DNA of 64,000 nt from Segatella copri (GTDB lineage Bacteria > Bacteroidota > Bacteroidia > Bacteroidales > Bacteroidaceae): NCBI RefSeq assembly GCF_949820605.1, contig NZ_CATKVU010000006.1, positions 3,142,001 through 3,206,000 of the forward strand, in the 5' to 3' direction. The translations under genes and the position numbers were made by a program. Below the pieces are notes generated by a model. It saw only the letters and a program-made list of their open reading frames with translations, had not been told where the DNA came from and did not search any database. This document shows positions 8,025-16,114 of this stretch, piece after piece (the first letter of the stretch is position 1; every line of letters starts with the position of its first letter).

Positions 8025-10313
8025 ATGAAAGCAAAAAACTGGATACTTTCTTTCGTAACGCTTGCCATGGGAGTAAGTCCGGCTATGGCACAGCAAACCG
8101 GAGAATATGCAAAAATGAATAAGTTCATCGATAATTTGATGAGTAAGATGACATTACAGGAGAAGTTGGGACAGCTTAATCTTCCCGTAACAGGTGAAAT
8201 AGTAACAGGACAGACTAAAAGTAGTGATGTTGCAGGAAAAATCAAACGAGGAGAAGTTGGTGGACTCTTCAACTTGAAAGGTGTGAAGAACATTAAGGAA
8301 GTTCAAAAAATTGCAGTAGAACAAAGTCGCTTGAAAATACCACTTCTCTTTGGAATGGACGTAATTCACGGCTACGAAACCGTGTTCCCGATACCTTTCT
8401 CGTTGTCTTGTTCATGGGATATGGAGGCAATCAAGCTGTCTGCTCAAATTGCAGCTCAAGAGGCTTCGGCTGATGGCATTAACTGGACTTTCAGCCCTAT
8501 GCTTGATATTTGTAGAGATCCTCGTTGGGGGAGAATGTCTGAAGGCAATGGAGAAGACCCTTATTTGGGTTCTTGCATAGCCAAGGCTATGGTAGAAGGT
8601 TACCAAGGTAATGATTTGTCTGCACCAAATACAGTCATGGCTTGTGTTAAGCATTTTGCTCTTTATGGTGGGGCTGAGGCTGGAAGAGATTACAATACGG
8701 TAGACATGAGTAGATGGCGTATGTTTAACTATTATATGCCTCCTTATAAGGCTGCTGTTGATGCAGGTGCATTAAGTGTGATGACTTCTTTTAATGTGGT
8801 AGAAGGTATACCTGCGTCTGGTAACAAATGGCTTTTGACTGATGTGCTCAGAAATATGTGGGGATTCAAGGGAATGGTTGTGACAGATTATACGGCTATC
8901 GAAGAAATGATTGCACATGGAATGGGCAATTTGCAGCAGGTTTCTGCTATGGCGTTGAATGCGGGTACCGATATGGATATGGTTTCCGATGGCTTTGTTG
9001 GTACTATAGAAAAATCAATAAAAGAAGGAAAGGTTTCTGAGGTGACGGTTAATACGGCTTGTCGTCGTATATTGGAAGCTAAATATAAGCTAGGTCTGTT
9101 TGATGATCCTTATAGATATTGTAGCGAAAAAAGGGCAAAAAAGGAGATCTTTACACCAGAGCACAAGGCTATCGCTCGTAAGATTGCTGCAGAAACCTTT
9201 GTTCTGTTGAAGAACGAGGGTAATCTTTTGCCTTTGCAGAAAAAGGGTAAAATTGCTTTGGTTGGTCCTTTGGCAGATACTCGTAGTAATATGTCGGGAA
9301 CATGGAGCGTTGCTGCCCGATTGAATGATAATAAAACTGTGCTTCAGGCTTTTAAGGAGGCTGTAGGAAATAAAGCAGAAGTACTTTATGCTAAAGGCTC
9401 TAATCTGTTGTATGATGCAAAGAGAGAGGCTGATGCTACTATGTTTGGAAGAGAAATGCGTGATCTGCGATCTGCAGAAGAGATGTTGAAGGAGGCTATT
9501 GCTGTAGCTAAACAGGCTGATGTTATTGTTGCTGCTGTGGGCGAGTCTTCAGAAATGAGTGGTGAATGTAGTAGTAGAACTAATTTGGAAATACCTGATG
9601 CTCAGAAGAATTTGTTGGCTGCTCTTAAAAAAATGGGCAAGCCTATTGTGCTTGTTAATTTCTCAGGAAGAACTACTGTGATGACTTGGGAAAAGGAGAA
9701 CTTCCCTGCTATCTTGAATGTCTGGTTTGGTGGATGTGAATCGGCTGATGCTATTTGTGATGTCTTGTTTGGTGATAAGGTTCCAAGTGGTAAACTGACA
9801 GCCACTATGCCAAAGAGTGTAGGGCAAATTCCTCTCTTCTACAATCATTTGAATACAGGTAGACCGCTTGAGGATGGAAAATGGTTTATGAAGTTCCGCA
9901 GCAACTATTTGGATATAGATAATGAACCGTTATATCCATTCGGTTATGGACTTTCATATACCACATTCCGCTACGGAAAGCCATCTCTTTCTAGTACAAT
10001 TCTTTCTGAGAATGGTAAGATTCTGATTTCGGTAGATGTCACAAATACTGGTAATTATGATGCAGATGAGATAGTTCAACTTTATATCCGCGATTTGGTC
10101 GGAAGTGTGTCTAGACCAGTGAAGGAATTGAAGGGTTTTGAAAGAATCTGTTTGAAGAAAGGCGAGACAAAAACAGTTACCTTTACTCTTACCCCTGATG
10201 ATTTGAAATTCTATAATCAGGAATTGGAATATAAGTATGAACCTGGAGAATTCGAGGTAATGGTTGGTCCAAACAGTAAAAATGTACAGACTCTGAAGTT
10301 TGAATTAAAATAA
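8025..10313 (+). CDS. bglX: GH3 beta-glucosidase, probable sophoro-oligosaccharide hydrolase
   Basis: This 762-residue GH3 protein has a signal peptide ending near Ala22 (PAMAQ), the (beta/alpha)8 domain with MDVIHGYETVFPIP and SPMLDICRDPRWGR, the nucleophile Asp288 in GMVVTDYTAI, the alpha/beta sandwich domain with the acid/base Glu in GESSEMSGECSSR (near 514), and a fibronectin type III-like C-terminus (VSRPVKELKGF). It is BglX-like and periplasmic. It starts 11 bp after the GH144 gene and overlaps the next gene by one base (TAATG), so the three are one transcript. With GH144 it would release glucose from beta-1,2-linked oligosaccharides; other beta-glucosidic linkages are possible. Confidence 0.9.
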   Translation: MKAKNWILSFVTLAMGVSPAMAQQTGEYAKMNKFIDNLMSKMTLQEKLGQLNLPVTGEIVTGQTKSSDVAGKIKRGEVGGLFNLKGVKNIKEVQKIAVEQSRLKIPLLFGMDVIHGYETVFPIPFSLSCSWDMEAIKLSAQIAAQEASADGINWTFSPMLDICRDPRWGRMSEGNGEDPYLGSCIAKAMVEGYQGNDLSAPNTVMACVKHFALYGGAEAGRDYNTVDMSRWRMFNYYMPPYKAAVDAGALSVMTSFNVVEGIPASGNKWLLTDVLRNMWGFKGMVVTDYTAIEEMIAHGMGNLQQVSAMALNAGTDMDMVSDGFVGTIEKSIKEGKVSEVTVNTACRRILEAKYKLGLFDDPYRYCSEKRAKKEIFTPEHKAIARKIAAETFVLLKNEGNLLPLQKKGKIALVGPLADTRSNMSGTWSVAARLNDNKTVLQAFKEAVGNKAEVLYAKGSNLLYDAKREADATMFGREMRDLRSAEEMLKEAIAVAKQADVIVAAVGESSEMSGECSSRTNLEIPDAQKNLLAALKKMGKPIVLVNFSGRTTVMTWEKENFPAILNVWFGGCESADAICDVLFGDKVPSGKLTATMPKSVGQIPLFYNHLNTGRPLEDGKWFMKFRSNYLDIDNEPLYPFGYGLSYTTFRYGKPSLSSTILSENGKILISVDVTNTGNYDADEIVQLYIRDLVGSVSRPVKELKGFERICLKKGETKTVTFTLTPDDLKFYNQELEYKYEPGEFEVMVGPNSKNVQTLKFELK

Positions 10314-11155
10314 TGTTAGTTATGAAAAAGAGAATCTTCTTATTGTTTATAGTTACGGCATTTGTCCTCATGGGGGCAAATGCTGCTAAGGTCGTTAAAA
10401 TATTAGCTATCGGAAATAGCTTTTCGGAGGATGCTATTGAGCAGAATTTGCACGAATTAGCTGATGCTGATGGGGTGAAAACCATTATTGCTAATCTCTA
10501 TATTCCGGGATGCTCTCTGGAACATCATATGAAGTGTGTCAATGAGGATTTAAAATCTTATCGCTATCGCAAAATAGGGGTAGATGGTAAAATGCAGCAA
10601 ATAGATAAAGAGCAGGTGTCAAAGGCGTTGGCAGATGAGGAATGGGATTATGTAAGTGTACAGCAAGCTAGTCATTTCTCTGGTGTTTACGATACTTATC
10701 AGCCATATTTGAAAGAGTTGATTGCCTATGTCAAGACGCATACTTCACCAAAAACAAAGATTGTGTTTCATCAGACATGGGCGTATGCTAATGATTCTAA
10801 GCATGATGGCTTTGTAAAGTATGGTAATAATCAACTGATAATGTATAATTGCATCTTAGATGCTACCCGCAAAGTTATTCATGATTGCCATCCTGATATT
10901 CTTGTTCCTGCTGGTACGGCCATTCAGAATGCGCGTACATCTTATATTGGCGACAGAATGAATAGAGATGGGTATCACCTCAATTTGACTTATGGTAGAT
11001 ATACTGCTGCATGCACTTGGTATCAGGCTATTTTTAAAAAGTCGGTTGTGGGAAATAAATATTTGCCTATGGGAATGACAGAAGCCGAACGTACTGTAGC
11101 ACAGAAGTCTGCTAGAGCTGCTGTTAAACATCCTTTTGTGATTACAAAGATATAA
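10313..11155 (+). CDS. DUF4886 family secreted SGNH-like hydrolase, candidate carbohydrate esterase
   Basis: The gene is translationally coupled to the GH3 gene (TAATG). An in-frame Met at 10322 would give the neatest signal peptide (MKKRIFLLFIVTAFVLMGANA). The 280-residue product matches the DUF4886 pattern: block I LAIGNSFSEDAIEQNL with the candidate nucleophile Ser, a central QQASHFSGVYDTY, and a C-terminal DGYHLN with Asp and His in the spacing of an SGNH triad. SGNH enzymes commonly remove acetyl or succinyl groups from glycans. Its place at the end of the PUL suggests it de-esterifies the same polysaccharide. The actual reaction of DUF4886 proteins is not established to my knowledge. 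Confidence 0.75.
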   Translation: MLVMKKRIFLLFIVTAFVLMGANAAKVVKILAIGNSFSEDAIEQNLHELADADGVKTIIANLYIPGCSLEHHMKCVNEDLKSYRYRKIGVDGKMQQIDKEQVSKALADEEWDYVSVQQASHFSGVYDTYQPYLKELIAYVKTHTSPKTKIVFHQTWAYANDSKHDGFVKYGNNQLIMYNCILDATRKVIHDCHPDILVPAGTAIQNARTSYIGDRMNRDGYHLNLTYGRYTAACTWYQAIFKKSVVGNKYLPMGMTEAERTVAQKSARAAVKHPFVITKI

Positions 11156-11205
11156 AGCAACTCTTATTTTTCCTTCAAATACCCTCTTATATATAAATAG
11201 GTGTA

Positions 11206-11241
11206 AATCTCTGCTTGTTTTTCTTTAAGCAGAGATTTTTT
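11206..11241 (+). terminator. Rho-independent terminator of the first PUL
   Basis: An 11-bp perfect stem (AATCTCTGCTT / AAGCAGAGATT, 11206-11216 and 11227-11237) with a 10-nt loop runs into a T tract. It closes the susC-to-DUF4886 operon. Confidence 0.85.
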
Positions 11242-11335
11242 GCAAAGTCAACGTGGCAAATGTCGGTCGAATCGGCTTTTTTTAAGTTCTTTAACCTAAA
11301 AAGCTTTTAAAAAGAAAGAATAATACCTAAGAATC

Positions 11336-11366
11336 TTTGCTGTAAAACATATTTTTCGTAACTTTG
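11336..11366 (+). promoter_or_regulatory. Promoter of pckA
   Basis: TTTG (11336-11339), a 19-nt spacer and TAACTTTG (11359-11366) match the Bacteroidota consensus exactly. The leader to the pckA start is about 85 nt. The rest of the 302-bp gap holds only the upstream terminator. Confidence 0.8.
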
Positions 11367-11457
11367 CGGCGGTTTTGGGAGAATGATGATTTCTTCTGTC
11401 AACCAAGATAAAAAGGTAAAGAGAAATTATTCACAACTTAAATACATTTAAAATAAA

Positions 11458-13071
11458 ATGGCAAAGTTTGATAAGTCAGTTTTAGCAAAGTACGGAATCA
11501 CAGGTACAACTGAGGTTCTCTACAATCCTTCTTATGAGGTATTGTTCAATGAGGAGACTAAGGAAGGTCTCAAGGGTTTTGAGGTTGGTCAGGAGACTGA
11601 GCTCGGTGCAGTTAACGTAATGACTGGTATTTACACTGGTCGTTCTCCTAAAGACAAGTTCATCGTTGACGATGCTACATCTCACGACACTGTATGGTGG
11701 GATTCTGAGGAGTATCACAACGATAACCACAAGGCAACTCCAGAGGCATGGAACGCCGTTAAGGAGATCGCTAAGAAGGAGCTTTCTAATAAGAAGTTGT
11801 TCGTAGTAGATGGTTTCTGCGGTACACACAAGGATACACGTATGAAGGTACGTTTCATCGTTGAGGTAGCATGGCAGGCACACTTCGTAACAAATATGTT
11901 CATCCGTCCTCAGAACGAGGCTGAGTTCGATCAGGAGCCAGACTTCATCGTTTACAATGCTTCTAAGGCAAAGGTTGAGAACTGGAAGGAGTTGGGTCTC
12001 CACTCAGAGACAGCCGTTGTATTCAACGTAACTTCTAAGGAGCAGGTTATCATCAACACATGGTATGGCGGTGAGATGAAGAAGGGTATGTTCTCTATGA
12101 TGAACTACTTCTTGCCATTGAAGGGTATGGCTTCTATGCACTGCTCTGCCAACACAGATATGAACGGTGAGAACACTGCTATCTTCTTCGGTCTTTCTGG
12201 TACAGGTAAGACTACATTGTCAACAGACCCTAAGCGTAAGTTGATCGGTGACGATGAGCACGGATGGGACGACGAGGGTGTGTTCAACTTCGAAGGTGGT
12301 TGCTACGCTAAGGTTATCAACCTCGACAAGGAGTCTGAGCCAGACATCTACGGTGCTATCACACGTGACGCTCTCCTCGAGAACGTAACTGTAGCTAAGG
12401 ATGGTAAGATTGACTTCGCAGATAAGACTGTTACCGAGAATACTCGTGTATCTTATCCTATCTACCACATCAAGAACATCCAGCGTCCATTCTCTCAGGG
12501 TCCAGCTGCTAAGCAGGTTATCTTCCTCTCAGCAGATGCATTCGGTGTATTGCCACCAGTATCTATCTTGAACGCTGAGCAGACTAAGTATTACTTCCTC
12601 TCTGGTTTCACAGCTAAGTTGGCTGGTACAGAGCGCGGTATCACCGAGCCTACTCCAACATTCTCTGCTTGCTTCGGTCAGGCATTCTTGGAGTTGCACC
12701 CAACTAAGTACGCTGAGGAGTTGGTAAAGAAGATGCAGAAGTCTGGTGCTAAGGCATACTTGGTTAACACAGGTTGGAACGGTTCAGGCAAGCGTATCTC
12801 TATCCGCGACACACGTGGTATCATCGACGCTATCCTCGACCACTCAATCGACGCAGCTCCTACAAAGACTATCCCATTCTTCAACTTCGTAGTTCCTACA
12901 CAGTTGGAAGGCGTAGATCCTAAGATCCTCGATCCTCGTGATACATACGCTGATGCTTCTCAGTGGGAGGAGAAGGCGAAGGATTTGGCTGCTCGCTTCA
13001 TCAAGAACTTCAAGAAGTATGAGACAAACGAGGCTGGTAAGGCTCTCGTTGCTGCTGGTCCACAGCTCTAA
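11458..13071 (+). CDS. pckA: Phosphoenolpyruvate carboxykinase (ATP)
   Basis: This 537-residue cytosolic enzyme interconverts oxaloacetate and ATP with phosphoenolpyruvate, ADP and CO2. In gut Bacteroidota it mostly runs in the CO2-fixing direction during succinate fermentation. Visible motifs are GRSPKDKF (61-68, substrate Arg), the PEPCK P-loop GLSGTGKTT (245-253) and the metal-binding kinase-2 motif GDDEHGW (264-270). Length matches the ATP-dependent family (about 535-540). It is monocistronic between two terminators, behind a consensus promoter with a longer leader. Codon use is strongly biased (GGT, AAG, CTC), typical of a highly expressed gene. Confidence 0.98.
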   Translation: MAKFDKSVLAKYGITGTTEVLYNPSYEVLFNEETKEGLKGFEVGQETELGAVNVMTGIYTGRSPKDKFIVDDATSHDTVWWDSEEYHNDNHKATPEAWNAVKEIAKKELSNKKLFVVDGFCGTHKDTRMKVRFIVEVAWQAHFVTNMFIRPQNEAEFDQEPDFIVYNASKAKVENWKELGLHSETAVVFNVTSKEQVIINTWYGGEMKKGMFSMMNYFLPLKGMASMHCSANTDMNGENTAIFFGLSGTGKTTLSTDPKRKLIGDDEHGWDDEGVFNFEGGCYAKVINLDKESEPDIYGAITRDALLENVTVAKDGKIDFADKTVTENTRVSYPIYHIKNIQRPFSQGPAAKQVIFLSADAFGVLPPVSILNAEQTKYYFLSGFTAKLAGTERGITEPTPTFSACFGQAFLELHPTKYAEELVKKMQKSGAKAYLVNTGWNGSGKRISIRDTRGIIDAILDHSIDAAPTKTIPFFNFVVPTQLEGVDPKILDPRDTYADASQWEEKAKDLAARFIKNFKKYETNEAGKALVAAGPQL

Positions 13072-13100
13072 TTCGATACTTCGAATTTATACTAAATATG

Positions 13101-13140
13101 AAATCCCGTTTCTTGCAAAAGAAGCGGGATTTCTTCGTTT
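13101..13140 (+). terminator. Strong terminator of pckA
   Basis: A 14-bp stem (with AAATCCCG / CGGGATTT as its base, 13101-13114 and 13119-13132) and a 4-nt loop are followed by a T-rich stretch. Confidence 0.85.
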
Positions 13141-13240
13141 TTACGCCTCGAAATCACTAAAAAACTTAAAAAATGCGCCTAAAAATGAATAATTTGCATA
13201 ATAATAAGGAGAAAAGGTCGAGTTTTTAAAGAATTCTCAG

Positions 13241-13248
13241 TAAATTTG
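13241..13248 (+). promoter_or_regulatory. Possible -7 element for the DUF6242 gene
   Basis: TAAATTTG fits TAnnTTTG and lies 24 bp before the start codon. No TTTG is seen at the right distance upstream, so the assignment is tentative. Confidence 0.4.
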
Positions 13249-13272
13249 CAGCTAAAAATAAAATAGGATAGA

Positions 13273-14643
13273 ATGAAAAGGAAGTTTTTTGCTTTCATAG
13301 CGCTGATTACAGCTACGCTCTCGCTCTCTTCTTGCTTGAGCAGCGATGAAACAACAGTAGAATATACACATGATACAGCCATCACGGCTTTCTCGTTGGG
13401 TAGTCTTGACAGATATACCAAAACGAAGGCAGGTAAAGATACCTTGCTCAAGGCTAATGTGACGGGCTCTGACTATAAATTTTACATAGATCAGGCACAA
13501 CGCTCGATTTATAATGTAGATTCCTTGCCTTGTGGGGTGAGGAGTACTGCCATATTGGCTACTATCAGCAGCAAGAATAACAGCCCTATTCTCCTGATGG
13601 ATATCAACAAGACTGATTCTGTCGCAGCATACTATTCAAGTTCTGATTCCATCAACTTCTCAACGCCTCGCTTGATTAGAGTTTACAGCAGCGACTACTC
13701 TGCCTATGCCCAGTATAAGGTTACCGTAAACGTACATAAGGAGTTGCCTTATGAGTTTAAGTGGCATGAGCTGGCTCAGAACAACAGTCAGTTGACTGCG
13801 TTCTCTGATCTGAAGGCTGTAGCTTGTGGTGATTACATCTATGTATTCGGCAAGACTGCCGAGGGTACTAAGGTGCTGAAGTCAGCCATCAATGATGGCA
13901 GCGCCTGGTCACCTATTATGATGAACGAAAGCTTAAGTAGTGACGCTTACCAGAGTGCAGTAGCGCTGGATGGCGAACTCTATATCTCAGATGGCGGCAA
14001 AGTTTATGCTTCTGCCGATGCTGAAACATGGACATTGGTTCCTGGAAATGCAGATGTCAAGCAGCTCATTGGTGCAAGCAGCAAGTATCTCTATGCTTAC
14101 ACTGCTGCAGGTATCTCTGTTTCAAAAGATAAGGGTGCCAGCTGGGAGCAGGAGAAACTTGATAAAGATGCAGACTATTTGCCAACACAGAATATCTCAA
14201 TGAATGTGGCTGGCGTACTCTCAGCTAAGGATGTAGAGAACGTAATGCTGCTGGGTACTCGCGACAAGGCTTTGAATGATACGGTTGCCATCACATGGTT
14301 GCGCACGGTTGACTATGATGCAAATGAAGCCGGACAGTGGAACTATCTGGAAATCGAAAAAAATAAAAGTGGAAAGATGCCTTGGCTGGATCAGGTAATT
14401 ACCTGTGCTGCCGATACAGGCTTCGTTGCTTTAGGCAGTAACGGCAAATGGTATAAGAGCCAGAATGCCGGATTGACTTGGAAGCAGGATAAGATGGTTG
14501 TTCTGCCTGCTAAGTTTGCTACTGAAGGTACTGAAGGTCGTTTCGCTTTCTGCCGTGACAAGCAACATTACTATTGGATTATCAGAAACGGATACGTATG
14601 GAGAGGACGTTTCAATATAGATGGCTGGAGCAAGGAAGATTAA
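13273..14643 (+). CDS. DUF6242 beta-propeller lipoprotein
   Basis: The 456-residue protein has a lipoprotein signal peptide with Cys21 (LSLSSC-LSS). An N-terminal beta-sandwich-like domain (about 35-155) is followed by a propeller whose blades carry Asp-box-like motifs: DGSAWSPI, SADAETWTLV, SKDKGASWEQ and SQNAGLTWKQ. It matches the Bacteroidales family DUF6242, whose function is unknown. Asp boxes are structural turns and do not imply sialidase activity here. It stands directly upstream of, and overlaps, the DUF6089 gene in an operon with uppS, bamA and ompH, so a role in envelope assembly is possible but unproven. Confidence 0.8.
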   Translation: MKRKFFAFIALITATLSLSSCLSSDETTVEYTHDTAITAFSLGSLDRYTKTKAGKDTLLKANVTGSDYKFYIDQAQRSIYNVDSLPCGVRSTAILATISSKNNSPILLMDINKTDSVAAYYSSSDSINFSTPRLIRVYSSDYSAYAQYKVTVNVHKELPYEFKWHELAQNNSQLTAFSDLKAVACGDYIYVFGKTAEGTKVLKSAINDGSAWSPIMMNESLSSDAYQSAVALDGELYISDGGKVYASADAETWTLVPGNADVKQLIGASSKYLYAYTAAGISVSKDKGASWEQEKLDKDADYLPTQNISMNVAGVLSAKDVENVMLLGTRDKALNDTVAITWLRTVDYDANEAGQWNYLEIEKNKSGKMPWLDQVITCAADTGFVALGSNGKWYKSQNAGLTWKQDKMVVLPAKFATEGTEGRFAFCRDKQHYYWIIRNGYVWRGRFNIDGWSKED

Positions 14644-15314
14644 TCATCCTGCTTGCCTACTTAACTCTGGGCTGTATGGCGGTTCGTGCACAGGACGATC
14701 CGCAATATCGCATGGAGATAGGCGCCGGTGTGGGGGTAATGACCTATGAAGGCGACTTTAACGGAAATGTGCTTAGCGACATGCAACCTGCCGGTTTCCT
14801 GGTGGGAAGATACAATTTCGACCCCTACAAGGACTTGAAACTGAGCGTGGGCTTTGGAAAAATAAAAGGTTCTTCGGCAAATGTGGATACTTTCTATCCT
14901 GATTATGCTGAGAATCCCTATTCCTTTAATCATACGCTGGTGGATATGAATCTGGTGTTTGAGTACAACTTCTGGCCCTACGGAACAGGCAGAGACTATC
15001 GCGGAGCCCAGCGCCTGGTTCCTTATATACTGGGTGGCCTGGGAGCAACCTATGTAAAAGGTAACGAAAAAAATGTATTTACAGCCAACGTGCCTTTAGG
15101 CATCGGCGCAAAATATAAAGTAAACGAAAGGTTGAACTTGGGACTGGCCTGGACTTTCCATTTCTCGCTCAGCGATGAACTGGATGGTGTGAAAGACCCT
15201 TACTGGGTAAAGAGCAGTGGCATTTTCAAGAATACCGACTGCTATTCTACCATAGCCGTTTCGGTGACCTATAGTTTCAGTGCAAAATGTAGAACTTGTA
15301 ATAAAGAAGAATGA
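14574..15314 (+). CDS. DUF6089 outer-membrane beta-barrel protein
   Basis: The product is a small outer-membrane barrel with repeated amphipathic strands ([40 protein letters not shown]) of the DUF6089 family. The start is uncertain and lies inside the preceding DUF6242 gene in another frame. The first ATG at 14574 gives 246 residues; the in-frame ATG at 14598 gives a shorter n-region ahead of the hydrophobic core [17 protein letters not shown], which looks like a signal peptide. The overlap of 46-70 bp implies translational coupling. The stop overlaps the uppS start (ATGA), so both are co-translated. The molecular function is not known. Confidence 0.8.
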   Translation: MDYQKRIRMERTFQYRWLEQGRLIILLAYLTLGCMAVRAQDDPQYRMEIGAGVGVMTYEGDFNGNVLSDMQPAGFLVGRYNFDPYKDLKLSVGFGKIKGSSANVDTFYPDYAENPYSFNHTLVDMNLVFEYNFWPYGTGRDYRGAQRLVPYILGGLGATYVKGNEKNVFTANVPLGIGAKYKVNERLNLGLAWTFHFSLSDELDGVKDPYWVKSSGIFKNTDCYSTIAVSVTYSFSAKCRTCNKEE

Positions 15315-16063
15315 TGGACAACTTAGATATGAACAGGATTCCTGAGCACATCGCTATCATTATGGATGGCAATGGTCGCTGGGCAACAGAACGGGGCAAG
15401 GAGCGTAGCTACGGCCATCAGGCTGGAGTAGATACCGTGCGCCGAATTACATCGGAGTGTACCAGGTTGGGGGTAAAATATCTCACCCTCTATACTTTCT
15501 CTACAGAGAATTGGAACCGTCCGGCCGATGAGGTTGCTGCCTTGATGGGACTGGTACTGACTTCGCTCGAAGATGAAATCTTCATGAAGAATAATGTCCG
15601 CTTCCGTGTGATAGGCGATTTGAAACGCCTGCCACAACAGGTGCAGGACAAGCTTCAGGAGACCATGGACCATACTGCGAAGAACGATTCGATGACTATG
15701 GTAGTGGCATTGAGCTATTCTTCACGTTGGGAAATCCTGAATGCTACAAAGAAAATGGTAAAAGAAGCATTGGAGTCTGGTTCAACCTATGAGCAGATAG
15801 AGGATAAACTGACAGAGGAGAACTTCGAGAAGCATCTGGAGACCAGTTTCATGCCAGATCCTGAACTTCTGATACGTACAGGAGGTGAACTCCGTATCAG
15901 CAACTATCTTCTTTGGCAGATAGCTTATTCAGAGTTGTATTTCTGTGATACCTTCTGGCCAGACTTCAATGAAGAAGATCTGCACAAGGCAATAGCAAGT
16001 TATCAGAACCGCCAACGTCGATTTGGAAAAACCGAGGCACAGGTGGAAGAGGAGGAGAAATAG
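15311..16063 (+). CDS. uppS: Isoprenyl transferase (undecaprenyl diphosphate synthase)
   Basis: This cis-prenyltransferase of 250 residues adds isopentenyl units to farnesyl diphosphate to make the C55 carrier lipid for peptidoglycan and surface glycans. The signature [15 protein letters not shown] (from residue 16) contains the catalytic Asp. [10 protein letters not shown] and the C-terminal [20 protein letters not shown] hold the diphosphate-binding residues. Length is normal. It overlaps the DUF6089 gene by 4 bp and precedes bamA by 51 bp; the uppS-bamA-ompH order is common in Bacteroidales and links lipid carrier supply to outer-membrane assembly. Confidence 0.97.
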   Translation: MMDNLDMNRIPEHIAIIMDGNGRWATERGKERSYGHQAGVDTVRRITSECTRLGVKYLTLYTFSTENWNRPADEVAALMGLVLTSLEDEIFMKNNVRFRVIGDLKRLPQQVQDKLQETMDHTAKNDSMTMVVALSYSSRWEILNATKKMVKEALESGSTYEQIEDKLTEENFEKHLETSFMPDPELLIRTGGELRISNYLLWQIAYSELYFCDTFWPDFNEEDLHKAIASYQNRQRRFGKTEAQVEEEEK

Positions 16064-16114
16064 GCAAACCTCATACAAGCATAGAAAAATCATATTATAT
16101 ATAATAAGGTATAA

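Noticed and set aside
13273..14643. DUF6242 protein as a sialidase because of Asp boxes
   Set aside because: It lacks the Arg triad and Tyr/Glu pair; Asp boxes are structural and common in propellers.
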